The translations under genes were made by a program, and so were the position numbers. From Ga0077555 sp963761475 (lineage in GTDB: Bacteria > Pseudomonadota > Alphaproteobacteria > Rhizobiales > Hyphomicrobiaceae), in contig CAVXGT010000020.1 of assembly GCA_963761475.1 (NCBI GenBank), positions 1-64,000 of the forward strand: a DNA stretch of 64,000 nucleotides. The letters run 5' to 3'. The notes below the pieces were generated by a model, which worked only from the letters and a program-made list of their open reading frames with translations, searched no databases and was not told the origin of the DNA. The number at the start of each line of letters is the position of its first letter. Position 1 is the stretch's first letter. Shown here one piece after another: positions 47,116 to 56,398 of the stretch.

Positions 47116-49419
47116 TTAGGGCTGGCGACCCAATCCCATGCGATTAGCTGCGGGCTGGCCTAGTGCTTCGCGAATGCGGCCGACGTTCAAGCCCTGCGAG
47201 GTGTGGTCGGCCAGCGCGGGCGCGGTGTTGGCGGCTATCGGTCGGTCGGGCTCCAGTGCGCGCGCGAAGAGTGCCGGATCGATCGGCTCGGCGGGCAGGC
47301 GCGAAATGGCCGGCGGCGCTGGTTTGGTAGTTTTGGCATTTGCAGGGGTGAGGCGAGGTCTGACCGAGGCTCGGACGCTTGAGGTGGGCCGTGCGGCCGG
47401 GCTCGCACTTGGTACGGCGGCGCTGGGGCGAGCTTCGATGCGGCGGGGCAAGGGCGGCACGAACGCGAGGGGGCGGGCGATGCTGGTGATGCTGGCGGCC
47501 GTTGCGGGCGTTGCCGGCGACGGCTGCTCTGCCTCACGCGGCGGATCGAGCGCGGGAAGTGTTTGGGGCGACAGTTGCGCATGTGCCGACGCCATGATGT
47601 CGTGCCAAACCTGCGCGGGTAGGCCACTGCCGGTCACGTTGTTCATGGATTTGCCGTCGTCATTTCCGAACCAGACGCCAGCGACGAGATGGGCGCTGTA
47701 GCCGATGAACCAGGCATCCCGGAAGTCCTGCGTGGTGCCCGTTTTGCCGGCAACCTGATGGCGCGGCAGGGCTGCCCTCCGTCCCGTGCCGAAGACGACG
47801 GCGCCGTTGAGCATGGCGTTCATCTCGCTGACGGCCGAGCGAGCAACGATGATCTTGGGGTCTCGGGGCTGGCGCTCGAAGATGGATTGGCCATTGTCGA
47901 AGCGGATGCGGGAGATGACGTGGGGCTCGATCGCGCGTCCGCCCGCTGCAAAGACACCGTAGGCGCTTACGAGCTCGAGCAGTCCCACCTCCGAGGTTCC
48001 CAGAGCCATGGAGGCGTCGGGGCGCAGCTTCGATTGAATGCCGAGCCGCCGCGCTGCCGCCTCGACGGCGGCGCCACCGACTTCCTGTTGCAAGCGAACC
48101 GCGACGGTGTTGACGGAGCGGGCAAGCGCCTGGGCCAAGGTGATGGGACCGCGATAGCGGCCGTCGTCATTGCGTGGGCTCCATCCTTCGATGTCGATCG
48201 GCGCATCGGAAATGACGGAATTGGGATTCATGCCATGCTCAAGGGCTGCCAGATAGACGACCGGCTTGAAGGCTGAGCCCGGCTGGCGACGCGATTTGAC
48301 GGCCCGATCGAATTGGCTCTCGGCAAAGGAGCGGCCGCCGACAAGGACCCGAATGCCGCCCTGGGTATCGATGACAGTCATGGCGGCCTGGTCGACGTTG
48401 TCCTTCTTGCCGCGGTTTGCGAGCGTGCGGGCGATGGCCGCTTGGGCCTGCTTCTGGAGGTTGGCGTCGATGGTGGTTTCGACAACGACCTCGCGGCGGC
48501 CGACGCTGGAAATCGGGGGCAAACGGTCAAGAACGTAGTCGACGGCATATTCCAATCCAGTCGACTGGCGGTCGGCATCTGGATCGGCAAAGCGCACGGA
48601 GTGGCGCACGGCTGCTGCGTGCGCGCCGGGGCTCAGGTAGCCGGCTTCCTGCATGGCCTGCAACACGATCCGGGCGCGGGCGCGGGCATAGCCGGGATTT
48701 GTGAAGGGCGAGTACTTGGAAGGTGCCTTCAGAAGGCCGGCGATGACAGCGGCTTCTGCGACGGTGACGCTGCGGGCGGGCTTGTCAAAGTAACGACGGG
48801 CTGCGGCCTCGACGCCGTAGGCACCGCCACCGAAATAGACGCGGTTGAGGTAGAGTTCGAGGATGTCGCGCTTGGCTAAGCGCAACTCGAGCCAGAGTGC
48901 GAGAACGAGCTCGTCGAGTTTGCGGGCGTAGGTGCGCTCGGTCGTCAGGAAGAGGTTCTTGGCGAGTTGCTGGGTGAGCGTTGATCCGCCCTGCACGGTG
49001 CGGCCTGCACGCAAGTTGGCGAAAGCTGCGCGCAGAAGGCCGCTTGGATCAAGTCCCAAGTGGGTGTGAAAGCGCCGGTCCTCGACGGAGACGACGGCGT
49101 TGACGAGGTGACGCGGCATCATGTCGAGTTTGATGAAGGCGTTCTTTTCGCCGCGGACGGCAAGCTGCGATCCATCGCGGGCGAGGATGCGAACGATCGG
49201 ACCGGCCTCGTTGATGGAGAGGGCGCGAGGGTCTGGGAATTTAATGGTGTAGCGAATGAACTGGATCGAAAGCATCGCCATGAAAACGATGACGAGGAAC
49301 GAACCTGCCATCAGTAGGCGACGTGGCCAGCGTCTCTTTTTGCCATGGCCGTTTGCTTCCGGCGCACTGGCCGGTGAGGTCCCTGTCTGAGTGTCGGTAT
49401 CCATCGCGCCTTCGGCCAC
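47116..49419 (-). CDS. class A penicillin-binding protein (PBP1A-like)
   Basis: Bifunctional peptidoglycan glycosyltransferase and transpeptidase, 767 residues, intact. One N-terminal membrane segment (LLMAGSFLVIVFMAMLSIQF, ~35-54). GT51 domain: VVSVEDRRFHTHLGLDPSGL with the catalytic Glu, GGSTLTQQLAKNLFLTTERT, RDILELYLNRVYFGGGAYGV. Transpeptidase: SRRQPGSAFKPVVYLAAL with the SxxK Ser, ALARSVNTVAV with SxN, and HQVAGKTGTTQDFRDAWFIG with KTGT. A Pro/Ala-rich tail of ~130 residues follows and has no recognised domain. Start may be ATG at 49419 or five codons later. Convergent with the plus-strand sequence after pntB. Confidence 0.93.
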   Translation of the reverse strand: MAEGAMDTDTQTGTSPASAPEANGHGKKRRWPRRLLMAGSFLVIVFMAMLSIQFIRYTIKFPDPRALSINEAGPIVRILARDGSQLAVRGEKNAFIKLDMMPRHLVNAVVSVEDRRFHTHLGLDPSGLLRAAFANLRAGRTVQGGSTLTQQLAKNLFLTTERTYARKLDELVLALWLELRLAKRDILELYLNRVYFGGGAYGVEAAARRYFDKPARSVTVAEAAVIAGLLKAPSKYSPFTNPGYARARARIVLQAMQEAGYLSPGAHAAAVRHSVRFADPDADRQSTGLEYAVDYVLDRLPPISSVGRREVVVETTIDANLQKQAQAAIARTLANRGKKDNVDQAAMTVIDTQGGIRVLVGGRSFAESQFDRAVKSRRQPGSAFKPVVYLAALEHGMNPNSVISDAPIDIEGWSPRNDDGRYRGPITLAQALARSVNTVAVRLQQEVGGAAVEAAARRLGIQSKLRPDASMALGTSEVGLLELVSAYGVFAAGGRAIEPHVISRIRFDNGQSIFERQPRDPKIIVARSAVSEMNAMLNGAVVFGTGRRAALPRHQVAGKTGTTQDFRDAWFIGYSAHLVAGVWFGNDDGKSMNNVTGSGLPAQVWHDIMASAHAQLSPQTLPALDPPREAEQPSPATPATAASITSIARPLAFVPPLPRRIEARPSAAVPSASPAARPTSSVRASVRPRLTPANAKTTKPAPPAISRLPAEPIDPALFARALEPDRPIAANTAPALADHTSQGLNVGRIREALGQPAANRMGLGRQP

Positions 49420-49706
49420 GGTGCATCCTGCAATCGCCTGTCGCTAGTGGACCTGTCCGTGGCCCACCTGCTCCCCGAATGAAGTGTTAAGGGCGAGCCT
49501 TTAATTTGCGCTTAACCTGTTGAGAATTGATCGGACGATTGGTGCTGTGCTGGCGCGGCTCTGGCTTGGGGGGCTCTGGTGATAAGCCAAAGGGCAGAGC
49601 CGGATCGTGCCTCGTGCGCCTGAGCCAGTTGCCATCGGAGCAGGGAGAGGCGAGAGTTGCGGGCACGGACCTGCAACCTCTCAGACACCGCCGGACGGAG
49701 GGCTCA

Positions 49707-50765
49707 ATGCTCAGCTATCGCGTTACCGAATTTGGATCAGCGCTGGTTGCCCAGGAAGAGCCGACGCCGGTGCCACGGGGGCGTGAGGTGCTCATCCGCA
49801 CAACGGGTTGCGGCGTTTGCCATAGCGATGTGCACCTGCACGAGGGCAGCTTCGATCTCGGCGGCGGACGCAAGGTCGACATGAGCCGCAGCGTCGGCCT
49901 GCCGCGGACGCTCGGGCATGAGATCGTGGGTGAAGTGGCCGCTGTCGGCGAGGGCGTGAAGGCAGGCGAGGCGGCTGTCGGCCAGGCGCGCGTCGTCTAC
50001 CCGTGGATCGGGTGCGGGGCCTGCTCGATCTGCCAGTCGGGCGAAGAGCATTTGTGCAACAAGCCGCGGGCGCTGGGAGTCAATGCCGACGGCGGCTATG
50101 CAACCCACGTGATGGTGCCAGATCCGAAGTATCTGTTCGCTTTTGACGGTCTCGACGATGCGCTCGCGGCCACCTACGCTTGCTCGGGGCTGACGGCTTT
50201 CGGTGCGCTGAAGAAAGCCGCCGAGGCGGTCAAGGGGGGTGGGGACTTGCTGATCATCGGAGCGGGGGGCGTGGGGCTCTCGGGGGTTCGGATGGCGGAG
50301 GCGGTGACTGGTGTGAAGCCGATCGTTGCGGACGTGGATCAGACGAAGTGGGCGGCGGCGCGGGAGGCTGGAGCCAGGGAGACGATCGATCCGAAAGATC
50401 CGGAGGCCGGCAAAGCGCTCTACCGGATGACGGGTGGCGGGGTTGCGGCGGCTATCGATTTCGTCGGGGCTGCTGCCTCATTCACGTTCGGGTTCAATGC
50501 CTTGCGCAAGAGCGGACGGCTCGTGGTAGTCGGTCTCTTCGGGGGCAGCGCCAACATGGCGGTGCCGATGATTCCGCTCAAGAATGCGACCGTCATGGGC
50601 TCCTATGTGGGCAATCTCGATGACATGCGCGAACTGATGGCACTTGCCTTGAGTGGCAAAGTGCCAGGCCTGCCGATTGCAACGAAGCCACTTGGCGAAG
50701 CGGGAGCCGTGCTTTCCAACCTGGCTGCCGGAAAAATCGTCGGGCGGGTGGTATTGCGGCCCTGA
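49707..50765 (+). CDS. zinc-dependent alcohol dehydrogenase (MDR family)
   Basis: Medium-chain dehydrogenase, 352 residues, intact. Seen: TTGCGVCHSDVHLHEG with the catalytic-zinc Cys, RTLGHEIVGEVAAVGEGV with the zinc His-Glu, the structural-zinc lobe CGACSICQSGEEHLC, and the cofactor loop LLIIGAGGVGLSGVRMAEAV followed by an Asp (VADVD), which favours NAD(H). Start MLSYRVTEFGSALVAQEE is chosen over an upstream in-frame ATG because the latter region is not family-like. Substrate unknown. Confidence 0.9.
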   Translation: MLSYRVTEFGSALVAQEEPTPVPRGREVLIRTTGCGVCHSDVHLHEGSFDLGGGRKVDMSRSVGLPRTLGHEIVGEVAAVGEGVKAGEAAVGQARVVYPWIGCGACSICQSGEEHLCNKPRALGVNADGGYATHVMVPDPKYLFAFDGLDDALAATYACSGLTAFGALKKAAEAVKGGGDLLIIGAGGVGLSGVRMAEAVTGVKPIVADVDQTKWAAAREAGARETIDPKDPEAGKALYRMTGGGVAAAIDFVGAAASFTFGFNALRKSGRLVVVGLFGGSANMAVPMIPLKNATVMGSYVGNLDDMRELMALALSGKVPGLPIATKPLGEAGAVLSNLAAGKIVGRVVLRP

Positions 50766-50919
50766 ACACCGTTCTCGAAATGCATGGCTGCGCCCCCGCC
50801 GCTTGGCATGATGATTGCTCCAATCCTTGGTGTGACCCGGGCCGATCGAGGCGCCCGGGATCGCGGCAGCGTCCCAGCCTGCACTCAGGCCCTGGGAGAG
50901 GATCGTCAGGAGCCAACAC

Positions 50920-51741
50920 GTGCATGCGCTCATCGTGCCGCGGCCGATCGCCAAGGTCGCCAGCCTGTTTCGTCAACACGGACTGATCGGCGCACTGCGC
51001 CACCTGCAGGTGGTCGGGCTGCACAAGGCCCACGCGCTGCTCGATCAGGCCTTCCGGCGGGATGGTGGCGAGGATGCGACGCGGGCGAAGGTCGAACTCG
51101 CGCACCTTACCATTGCGAGCGTGCATCGTGACAGCGGCGTTCACTACCTGCCGACGCCGTGGCGGGTGTTGGACTGGCTGCACAAGGTCCTGCCGAAGCC
51201 GGACGCGGGCTGGTCATTCGTCGACCTCGGCTGCGGCAAGGGGCGGGTGCTGGTCTCGGCGGCGGCGCGCCCCTATGGCCGTGTGATTGGGGTCGAGTTC
51301 GCCCGAGAGCTGGCACAGACGGCTGCTGCCAACGTTGCGGCGGCATCGTTGCGTCGGGCTGGATCGATCGAGGTGATCGAAGGGGATGCGGCAACCTTTG
51401 CGCTGCCGTTGGCGCCGGCGTGCATATTCCTTTTCAATCCGTTCGGACCACCGGTCATCGACCAAGTGGCCGAAAACATCCAGCGCTCCTATGCGCAGGC
51501 GCCGCGGCCGCTGGTGGTCGCCTATCTCAATCCTCGGCATGGCGCGGCATTCGATGGCATGGCCGGATTTGCTCGCGTGCCGATCAAGGGGTGGGCGGCT
51601 GCGAAGTTCGCCCTGCTGAGCCCGTACCGGTTACAGCTCTATGCGACGGCGGAAGCGATGGCGTTTCTAGAGCAGGCCGAAGGGGAGGCACGGGCGTCCA
51701 TCACGGACATCACGACGGCAGGGGAACGCCCGTCTCGCTGA
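50920..51741 (+). CDS. class I SAM-dependent methyltransferase
   Basis: 273 residues, intact. Motif I is WSFVDLGCGKGRVLVSAAAR, motif II GVEFARELAQTAAANV, motif III SIEVIEGDAATFALPLAPA, then CIFLFNPFGPPVIDQVAENI. The NPFG segment resembles methyltransferases of small molecules or lipids, but I cannot name a substrate. Its last 32 bases overlap the 3' end of the convergent AarF-type gene. A charged N-terminal ~90 residues precede the Rossmann core. Confidence 0.8.
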   Translation: MHALIVPRPIAKVASLFRQHGLIGALRHLQVVGLHKAHALLDQAFRRDGGEDATRAKVELAHLTIASVHRDSGVHYLPTPWRVLDWLHKVLPKPDAGWSFVDLGCGKGRVLVSAAARPYGRVIGVEFARELAQTAAANVAAASLRRAGSIEVIEGDAATFALPLAPACIFLFNPFGPPVIDQVAENIQRSYAQAPRPLVVAYLNPRHGAAFDGMAGFARVPIKGWAAAKFALLSPYRLQLYATAEAMAFLEQAEGEARASITDITTAGERPSR

Positions 51742-53095
51742 AGGCCTTGCGCTGGCGCGCTGCCACCTGCTCCAGGTCAAAGCCGTCGATTGTCTCATTG
51801 AAAATGCGGTAATAGTTGAGCCTGGCGTCGAGGTGCAAGAAGACGCCGCCGAGGCCGATCGCGGCCCGATCCATAAAGACGAACTCGCGCGGGACTTTGA
51901 CGGGGCCCTTCTGTTTCAGCGCCTCGTGGACGGTGAAGGCCTCCTTGCGGCCGTACTCGCCCGGCGTGGTCCCTTCGGCGATTGAACGGGTGCGGTCGTC
52001 GAGCAGGGGGCCATAGATGAAACGGGCCCAGATATTGAGAACCTCGATGACATCCTTGGAGAGGCCACGAAAGCCCCAGGTGTCGTAGGCGTGGACGATC
52101 AGGGCCTCGTTACCGGTCTCGAGGCCGCGATAGAGGTCGATGACGCCCTGGACGAAGCGCGGATCGAAGGTGCGCATGCAGCCGTAATCGAGCAAGTTGA
52201 TGCCGCCGGGCCGGGGCGGTTCGGTGTCGTTTCCGGCATCGGCTGCGAAGACATTGTAGTTACCGAGGTGCGGGTCGCCGTGGATGACGCCGAAGTGGGA
52301 GAAGGGGTACCACCAGGCGCGGAACATGGCGCGTGCTATCTGGTTGCGGTCGGCCTCCGGCGCGGACTTGTAGTCGATCAGGCGGCGACCTTCGAGCCAG
52401 GTCATGGTGAGTAGGCGCTTGGTCGAGATGTCGGTCAGGACCTCGGGTACGCGGATCAGGGGATCGTTGCGGAAGATGAGGCCGTAGAGCGCGGTGTGGC
52501 GTGCCTCGAGTTCGTAGTCCAGCTCTTCGCGCAGGCGTTCGGAGATTTCTTTCAAGATATCGCCGGTCTCGACGGCGGGGTCCATGCGGGCGTGCACCGC
52601 GAACACCACCTTGAGTTGGGCGAGGTCGGCGGCGACGGCGGACTGCATGTCGGGGTATTGCAGTTTCACGGCCAGCTGGCGGCCATCGTGGGCCGTGGCC
52701 TTGTGCACCTGGCCGAGGGAGGCCGATGCCGATGACTGAGGCTCGAAGGAGCTGAAACGCGCTTGCCATTCGCGGCCGAGCTCGGCCAGCATGCGGCGCC
52801 GGACGAAGGCCGGCCCCATCGGGGGAGCTTGCGACTGGAGCTGGGAGAGCTCGCGCGCATATTCGGGGGGCAATGCCTCGGGAATGGTCGACAGAAGCTG
52901 GGCGGCCTTCATGATGGGGCCCTTGAGGCCTCCGAGGGCAGCCGCAAGCTCGGCCGCATTGCGCCCGCGATCCAGCTCGAGGCCGAATAACCGGCTGCCT
53001 GCAACGCGGGCGGCGACGGCGCCGACGTTGGTGCCAACCTTCACGTAGCGCGCGGCGCGGGCTGAAAACCGGTTCTGCTCTTCATCGTCGGCCAC
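51710..53095 (-). CDS. AarF/UbiB (ABC1/ADCK) family kinase-like protein
   Basis: Atypical kinase-like protein of the family needed for ubiquinone synthesis. 461 residues from GTG at 53095; the frame extends to an ATG at 53209 but that part is low-complexity. Seen: LKGPIMKAAQLLSTIPEALP (the KxGQ position reads KAAQ), the Ala-rich loop SSASASLGQVHKATAHDG, AVKLQYPDM with the ATP-binding Lys, REELDYELEA, VIHGDPHLGNYNVF and INLLDYGCMRTFDPRF (the DFG Asp). Convergent with the methyltransferase. Confidence 0.88.
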   Translation of the reverse strand: MADDEEQNRFSARAARYVKVGTNVGAVAARVAGSRLFGLELDRGRNAAELAAALGGLKGPIMKAAQLLSTIPEALPPEYARELSQLQSQAPPMGPAFVRRRMLAELGREWQARFSSFEPQSSASASLGQVHKATAHDGRQLAVKLQYPDMQSAVAADLAQLKVVFAVHARMDPAVETGDILKEISERLREELDYELEARHTALYGLIFRNDPLIRVPEVLTDISTKRLLTMTWLEGRRLIDYKSAPEADRNQIARAMFRAWWYPFSHFGVIHGDPHLGNYNVFAADAGNDTEPPRPGGINLLDYGCMRTFDPRFVQGVIDLYRGLETGNEALIVHAYDTWGFRGLSKDVIEVLNIWARFIYGPLLDDRTRSIAEGTTPGEYGRKEAFTVHEALKQKGPVKVPREFVFMDRAAIGLGGVFLHLDARLNYYRIFNETIDGFDLEQVAARQRKAFSETGVPLPS

Positions 53096-53230
53096 AGGTG
53101 GTCCTCTCGGGGGAACTGACTGCGGTTGATATCGTGGCGCGGCGGCGTTTCGTCCAGAGTGGGGCGATGTCGCGCTCAGCCGGCGTCGGCTCCGCTGGCT
53201 GGCCGTCAATGCCGGACCGGGGCAGGCGGG

Positions 53231-54670
53231 TCAATCCAGCTCAGGCAGGGTCGGCTTCAGATGGGCCCAAGGCCGTGCCTTCTCGAACAGCGCTGCGGCC
53301 TTCAACAGGCGCTGATCCTCGCCACGGCGGCCGACGAGCTGGATCGAGACCGGCAGGCCGTCAGAATGCAGGCCGGCCGGCAGGACGATCGCTGGATTGC
53401 CGGTGAGATTGAAGGGGTGGGTGTAGGGATACCAGGCGCGCCGCACGGTATCGACCTTCTGATTGCCGATGGTGATCGGCTCGAACAGGTTCTCCTCGAT
53501 GGGCAGGGCGGTGCGGGTCAGCGAAGGCATGACGATGATGTCGAAGTGCTCGAACCAGGCCTGGACCTGGCGATAGAGCTTGGTGCGCAGCATCAAGGCG
53601 CGACCGACATCCTCGCCGGACATGGCGCCGCCGCGTTCCATCTGGCCGACCAGGGTCGGGCTCATGCGATCGCGCCAGACCGGCAGGAGCGGGGCAAAGC
53701 GCGCGTTCCACAACGCGGTCGAGAGTGTCAGCCAGAACGGCTCGGTGGGCTCGAGGTCGTCGGCCATGGGCTCGAGCGTGGCGCCGAGGTCGGTGAAGGC
53801 CCGGGAGGCAGCCTCGGTCATCGCCAGGACCTCGTGATCGATGACGGTGTTGGCAAGGAACGGGCGCCACGCGATGCGGAAACCCTTTAAGTCGCCCTGA
53901 CCTTTGGCCGCATCGACGGAGCCTGCTGCCGACATGGCGTAAGAATGGGGGTCGGACGGGTCCCATCCGGCCATGGCCTCGAGCATGAGGGCCGTGTCCA
54001 TCACGGTGCGGGTGAGGGGGGTGATGTAGCTCATGTTGGAAAAGGCATCGGGGGCGATGTCGTGGGGAATCATGCCGATCGACTGCTTGAGGCCGACGAG
54101 GCCGTTGGCCGCCGCGGGGATGCGAGTCGAGCCGCCTGCATCGGTGGCCACAGCCAGAGGCCCGACACCGGCGGCACAGGCGGCGGCCGCGCCGCCCGAT
54201 GAGCCGGCTGATGTGCGGGTGGCGTCCCAGGCGTTGCGCGTACGGCCGAACAGCGGGGCTTCGGTCCAGACCATGTGGCCGAATTCAGGTGTCGTGGTCT
54301 TGGCGAACAGGATGGCGCCGGCGGCCTTCAGGCGCGCAATGCAGACCTGGTCGGCGGTGGGCACGTTGTGCTCGTGCATCAGCGAGCCAAACGTGGTGCG
54401 AACGCCAGCGGTGTTAACAAGGTCCTTGACGTGCATGGGCACGCCGTGGAGAGGACCAAGCGGCTCGCCCTTGGCCTGGCGGGCGTCGGCGTCGGCGGCA
54501 TCGCGCAAGGCCTGCTCGGCGCAGATGGTGATGAAGCAGTTGAGCGTGCGCTGGGCCTTCTCGGCGCGGGCAAGCGTCGCCTGCATGGCCTCGACGGCGG
54601 AGAGCTTCTTACGGGCAATGAGGTCCGCCATCTCGGAGGCCGGCATGTAGGCGATGTCGGTGGTCGGCAT
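53231..54670 (-). CDS. amidase (amidase-signature family)
   Basis: Hydrolase with the Ser-cisSer-Lys triad, 479 residues, intact. Seen: GPLHGVPMHVKDLVNTAGVR with the catalytic Lys, RTSAGSSGGAAAACAAGVGP with the cis-Ser, and VATDAGGSTRIPAAANGLVG with the nucleophile Ser. The C-terminal part has FDIIVMPSLTRTALP and NLTGNPAIVLPAGLHSDGLP. ATG at 54670; the frame is open further upstream but not family-like. GatA-type amidotransferase is unlikely because no gatB/gatC lie nearby. It follows hisF on the same strand after ~94 bases. Substrate unknown. Confidence 0.88.
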   Translation of the reverse strand: MPTTDIAYMPASEMADLIARKKLSAVEAMQATLARAEKAQRTLNCFITICAEQALRDAADADARQAKGEPLGPLHGVPMHVKDLVNTAGVRTTFGSLMHEHNVPTADQVCIARLKAAGAILFAKTTTPEFGHMVWTEAPLFGRTRNAWDATRTSAGSSGGAAAACAAGVGPLAVATDAGGSTRIPAAANGLVGLKQSIGMIPHDIAPDAFSNMSYITPLTRTVMDTALMLEAMAGWDPSDPHSYAMSAAGSVDAAKGQGDLKGFRIAWRPFLANTVIDHEVLAMTEAASRAFTDLGATLEPMADDLEPTEPFWLTLSTALWNARFAPLLPVWRDRMSPTLVGQMERGGAMSGEDVGRALMLRTKLYRQVQAWFEHFDIIVMPSLTRTALPIEENLFEPITIGNQKVDTVRRAWYPYTHPFNLTGNPAIVLPAGLHSDGLPVSIQLVGRRGEDQRLLKAAALFEKARPWAHLKPTLPELD

Positions 54671-54764
54671 GGCGAGGCTCCTTGGCGCGGGGCATGTGTC
54701 GTTGGGGCGGGGGAGCGCCGGCCGCACGAGCACAACCGGGGCCCCAGATGGCGGGGCGATGAGA

Positions 54765-55541
54765 TCAGCCGTCGAGACGCATGGCAAGGCCGGCCTCGGC
54801 CATGAATTGCTTGGCTTCGCCAATGCTGTAGGTGCCGAAGTGGAAGATCGATGCGGCAAGTACGGCGCTGGCGTGGCCTTCACGGACGCCGGCAACGAGG
54901 TGATCGAGCGTTCCGACGCCACCAGAGGCGATGACGGGGACGGAGACACTATCGGCGACGGCGCGGGTCAACTCGATGTCGAAGCCCGTCTTGGTGCCAT
55001 CCTTGTCCATCGACGTGAGAAGGATCTCGCCGGCGCCAAGGTCCACGACCTCACGGGCGTAAGCGATGGCGTCGAGGCCGGTCGGCTTGCGCCCGCCGTG
55101 AGTGAAGATCTCCCAACGCGGTGTTTCGCCGGGGGCGGAGACGCGCTTGGCGTCAATGGCAACGACGATGCATTGGGCCCCGAACTTCTCGGCGCCTTCG
55201 CCGACGAAGGCGCGTCGCGAGACGGCTGCGGTATTGATGGAAACCTTGTCAGCTCCGGCCGTCAGCAGCTTACGGATGTCGTCCAGCGTGCGGACGCCGC
55301 CGCCGACCGTGAGCGGCATGAAGCAGCGCTCTGCCGTCTGCTCGACGATGTGGAATATGGTGTCGCGGTTCTCGTGGCTCGCTGTGATGTCGAGGAAGCA
55401 AAGCTCGTCGGCGCCTGCCGCGTCATATGCGGCTGCGGCCTCCACGGGATCGCCTGCATCGATCAGGTCGACGAAACTCACGCCCTTGACGACCCGGCCG
55501 TCCTTGACATCGAGGCAGGGAATGAGGCGGACCTTCAGCAT
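54765..55541 (-). CDS. hisF: HisF, imidazole glycerol phosphate synthase cyclase subunit
   Basis: Uses ammonia from HisH to convert PRFAR to imidazole glycerol phosphate and AICAR in histidine synthesis. 258 residues, intact, from MLKVRLIPCLDVKDGRVVKG at 55541. Catalytic Asp residues lie in LDVKDGR and VVAIDAKRV; phosphate-binding loops are LTVGGGVRTLDDIRKLLTAG and VIASGGVGTLDHLVAG. Three codons upstream another ATG is in frame. It overlaps the end of the DUF1194 gene by 7 bases. hisA, hisH and hisE are not next to it here. Confidence 0.96.
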   Translation of the reverse strand: MLKVRLIPCLDVKDGRVVKGVSFVDLIDAGDPVEAAAAYDAAGADELCFLDITASHENRDTIFHIVEQTAERCFMPLTVGGGVRTLDDIRKLLTAGADKVSINTAAVSRRAFVGEGAEKFGAQCIVVAIDAKRVSAPGETPRWEIFTHGGRKPTGLDAIAYAREVVDLGAGEILLTSMDKDGTKTGFDIELTRAVADSVSVPVIASGGVGTLDHLVAGVREGHASAVLAASIFHFGTYSIGEAKQFMAEAGLAMRLDG

Positions 55542-56380
55542 TTCTCGCAATCCCTTGTGGCGTGGCTGGCGAACCTGACTGCGGCGTCGGGGCGGTCGGC
55601 GATCTCGATGATCAGCTTTTTCAGGATCGCGTCAGCGAACTCGGCAAAGGTCGCTGCCGGGATCATGAAGGCGTTGGGGCCGCCGATGACGTTGCGCAAG
55701 TAGTGCTGATCGAGGGTCTTGTCCAGCTCAAGGATGGGAAGACCGTTTATGACGGCGCCGGCTGCGATGGCCTCGTCGCGGGCGGCGGTTGCGGGTCTGC
55801 CGCGATTGTTGCCACCGTCGCCGGACACGTCGATGACGCTGCGAACGGCTGAGAAGGGCGAGTTGGCCAGCAGCACCATGCCCTGGTCGATGGCGCCACT
55901 GATGGAAGTGCCGCCGCCGAAGAGCTGGCGCGGGGCGGCCTCGATGGCGTTGGCGGCGGCCAACATGCCGCTTCGATCGGAGATGCGCATCCAGGGCACC
56001 ACCTGCGCCTGCTGCTCAGGTCCGGTCCACTGCATCATGGTGATGGCGATGGCGCCGCGTGCGCCGGACTGGATGGCCTTGAGCACGCTCGGGTGACGGA
56101 AGGCCTCGGCGTAGCCACTGCGCTGGAGATCGAAGCGCTCGGGGCTGACGCTGCCTGAGGCGTCGACAGCAAGCACCAAGCGGAGGTCGACGTCGGGCTC
56201 GGCGCGCAACGGGGCTACAAGGCTGGCAAGTCCGAGGAGTGCGAGGCCGGCACATAGGACTAGGGCCAACTGGCGAAGCCGAGGGGCCTGGCGCGGTAGA
56301 TGCGGGCGCGGGGCGGCAGAGGCGACAGGTCGGGTGCCTGGCGATCGACTTCGGCATTGGGCGATAGACTGAAACATCAT
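55535..56380 (-). CDS. DUF1194 exported von Willebrand factor A-like protein
   Basis: 281 residues, intact. An N-terminal signal segment (LALVLCAGLALLGLASLVA) precedes a VWA-like fold with a MIDAS-type motif: LRLVLAVDASGSVSPERFDL, then MQWTGPEQQAQVVPWMRISD, FGGGTSISGAIDQGMVLLAN and VIDVSGDGGNNRGRPATAAR. This is the DUF1194 family, common in Alphaproteobacteria, of unknown function. The signal segment starts ~38 residues in, so the true start may be later than ATG 56380. The 3' end overlaps hisF. Confidence 0.85.
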   Translation of the reverse strand: MMFQSIAQCRSRSPGTRPVASAAPRPHLPRQAPRLRQLALVLCAGLALLGLASLVAPLRAEPDVDLRLVLAVDASGSVSPERFDLQRSGYAEAFRHPSVLKAIQSGARGAIAITMMQWTGPEQQAQVVPWMRISDRSGMLAAANAIEAAPRQLFGGGTSISGAIDQGMVLLANSPFSAVRSVIDVSGDGGNNRGRPATAARDEAIAAGAVINGLPILELDKTLDQHYLRNVIGGPNAFMIPAATFAEFADAILKKLIIEIADRPDAAVRFASHATRDCEKC

Positions 56381-56398
56381 GCCACTCGTGGTACGCGC

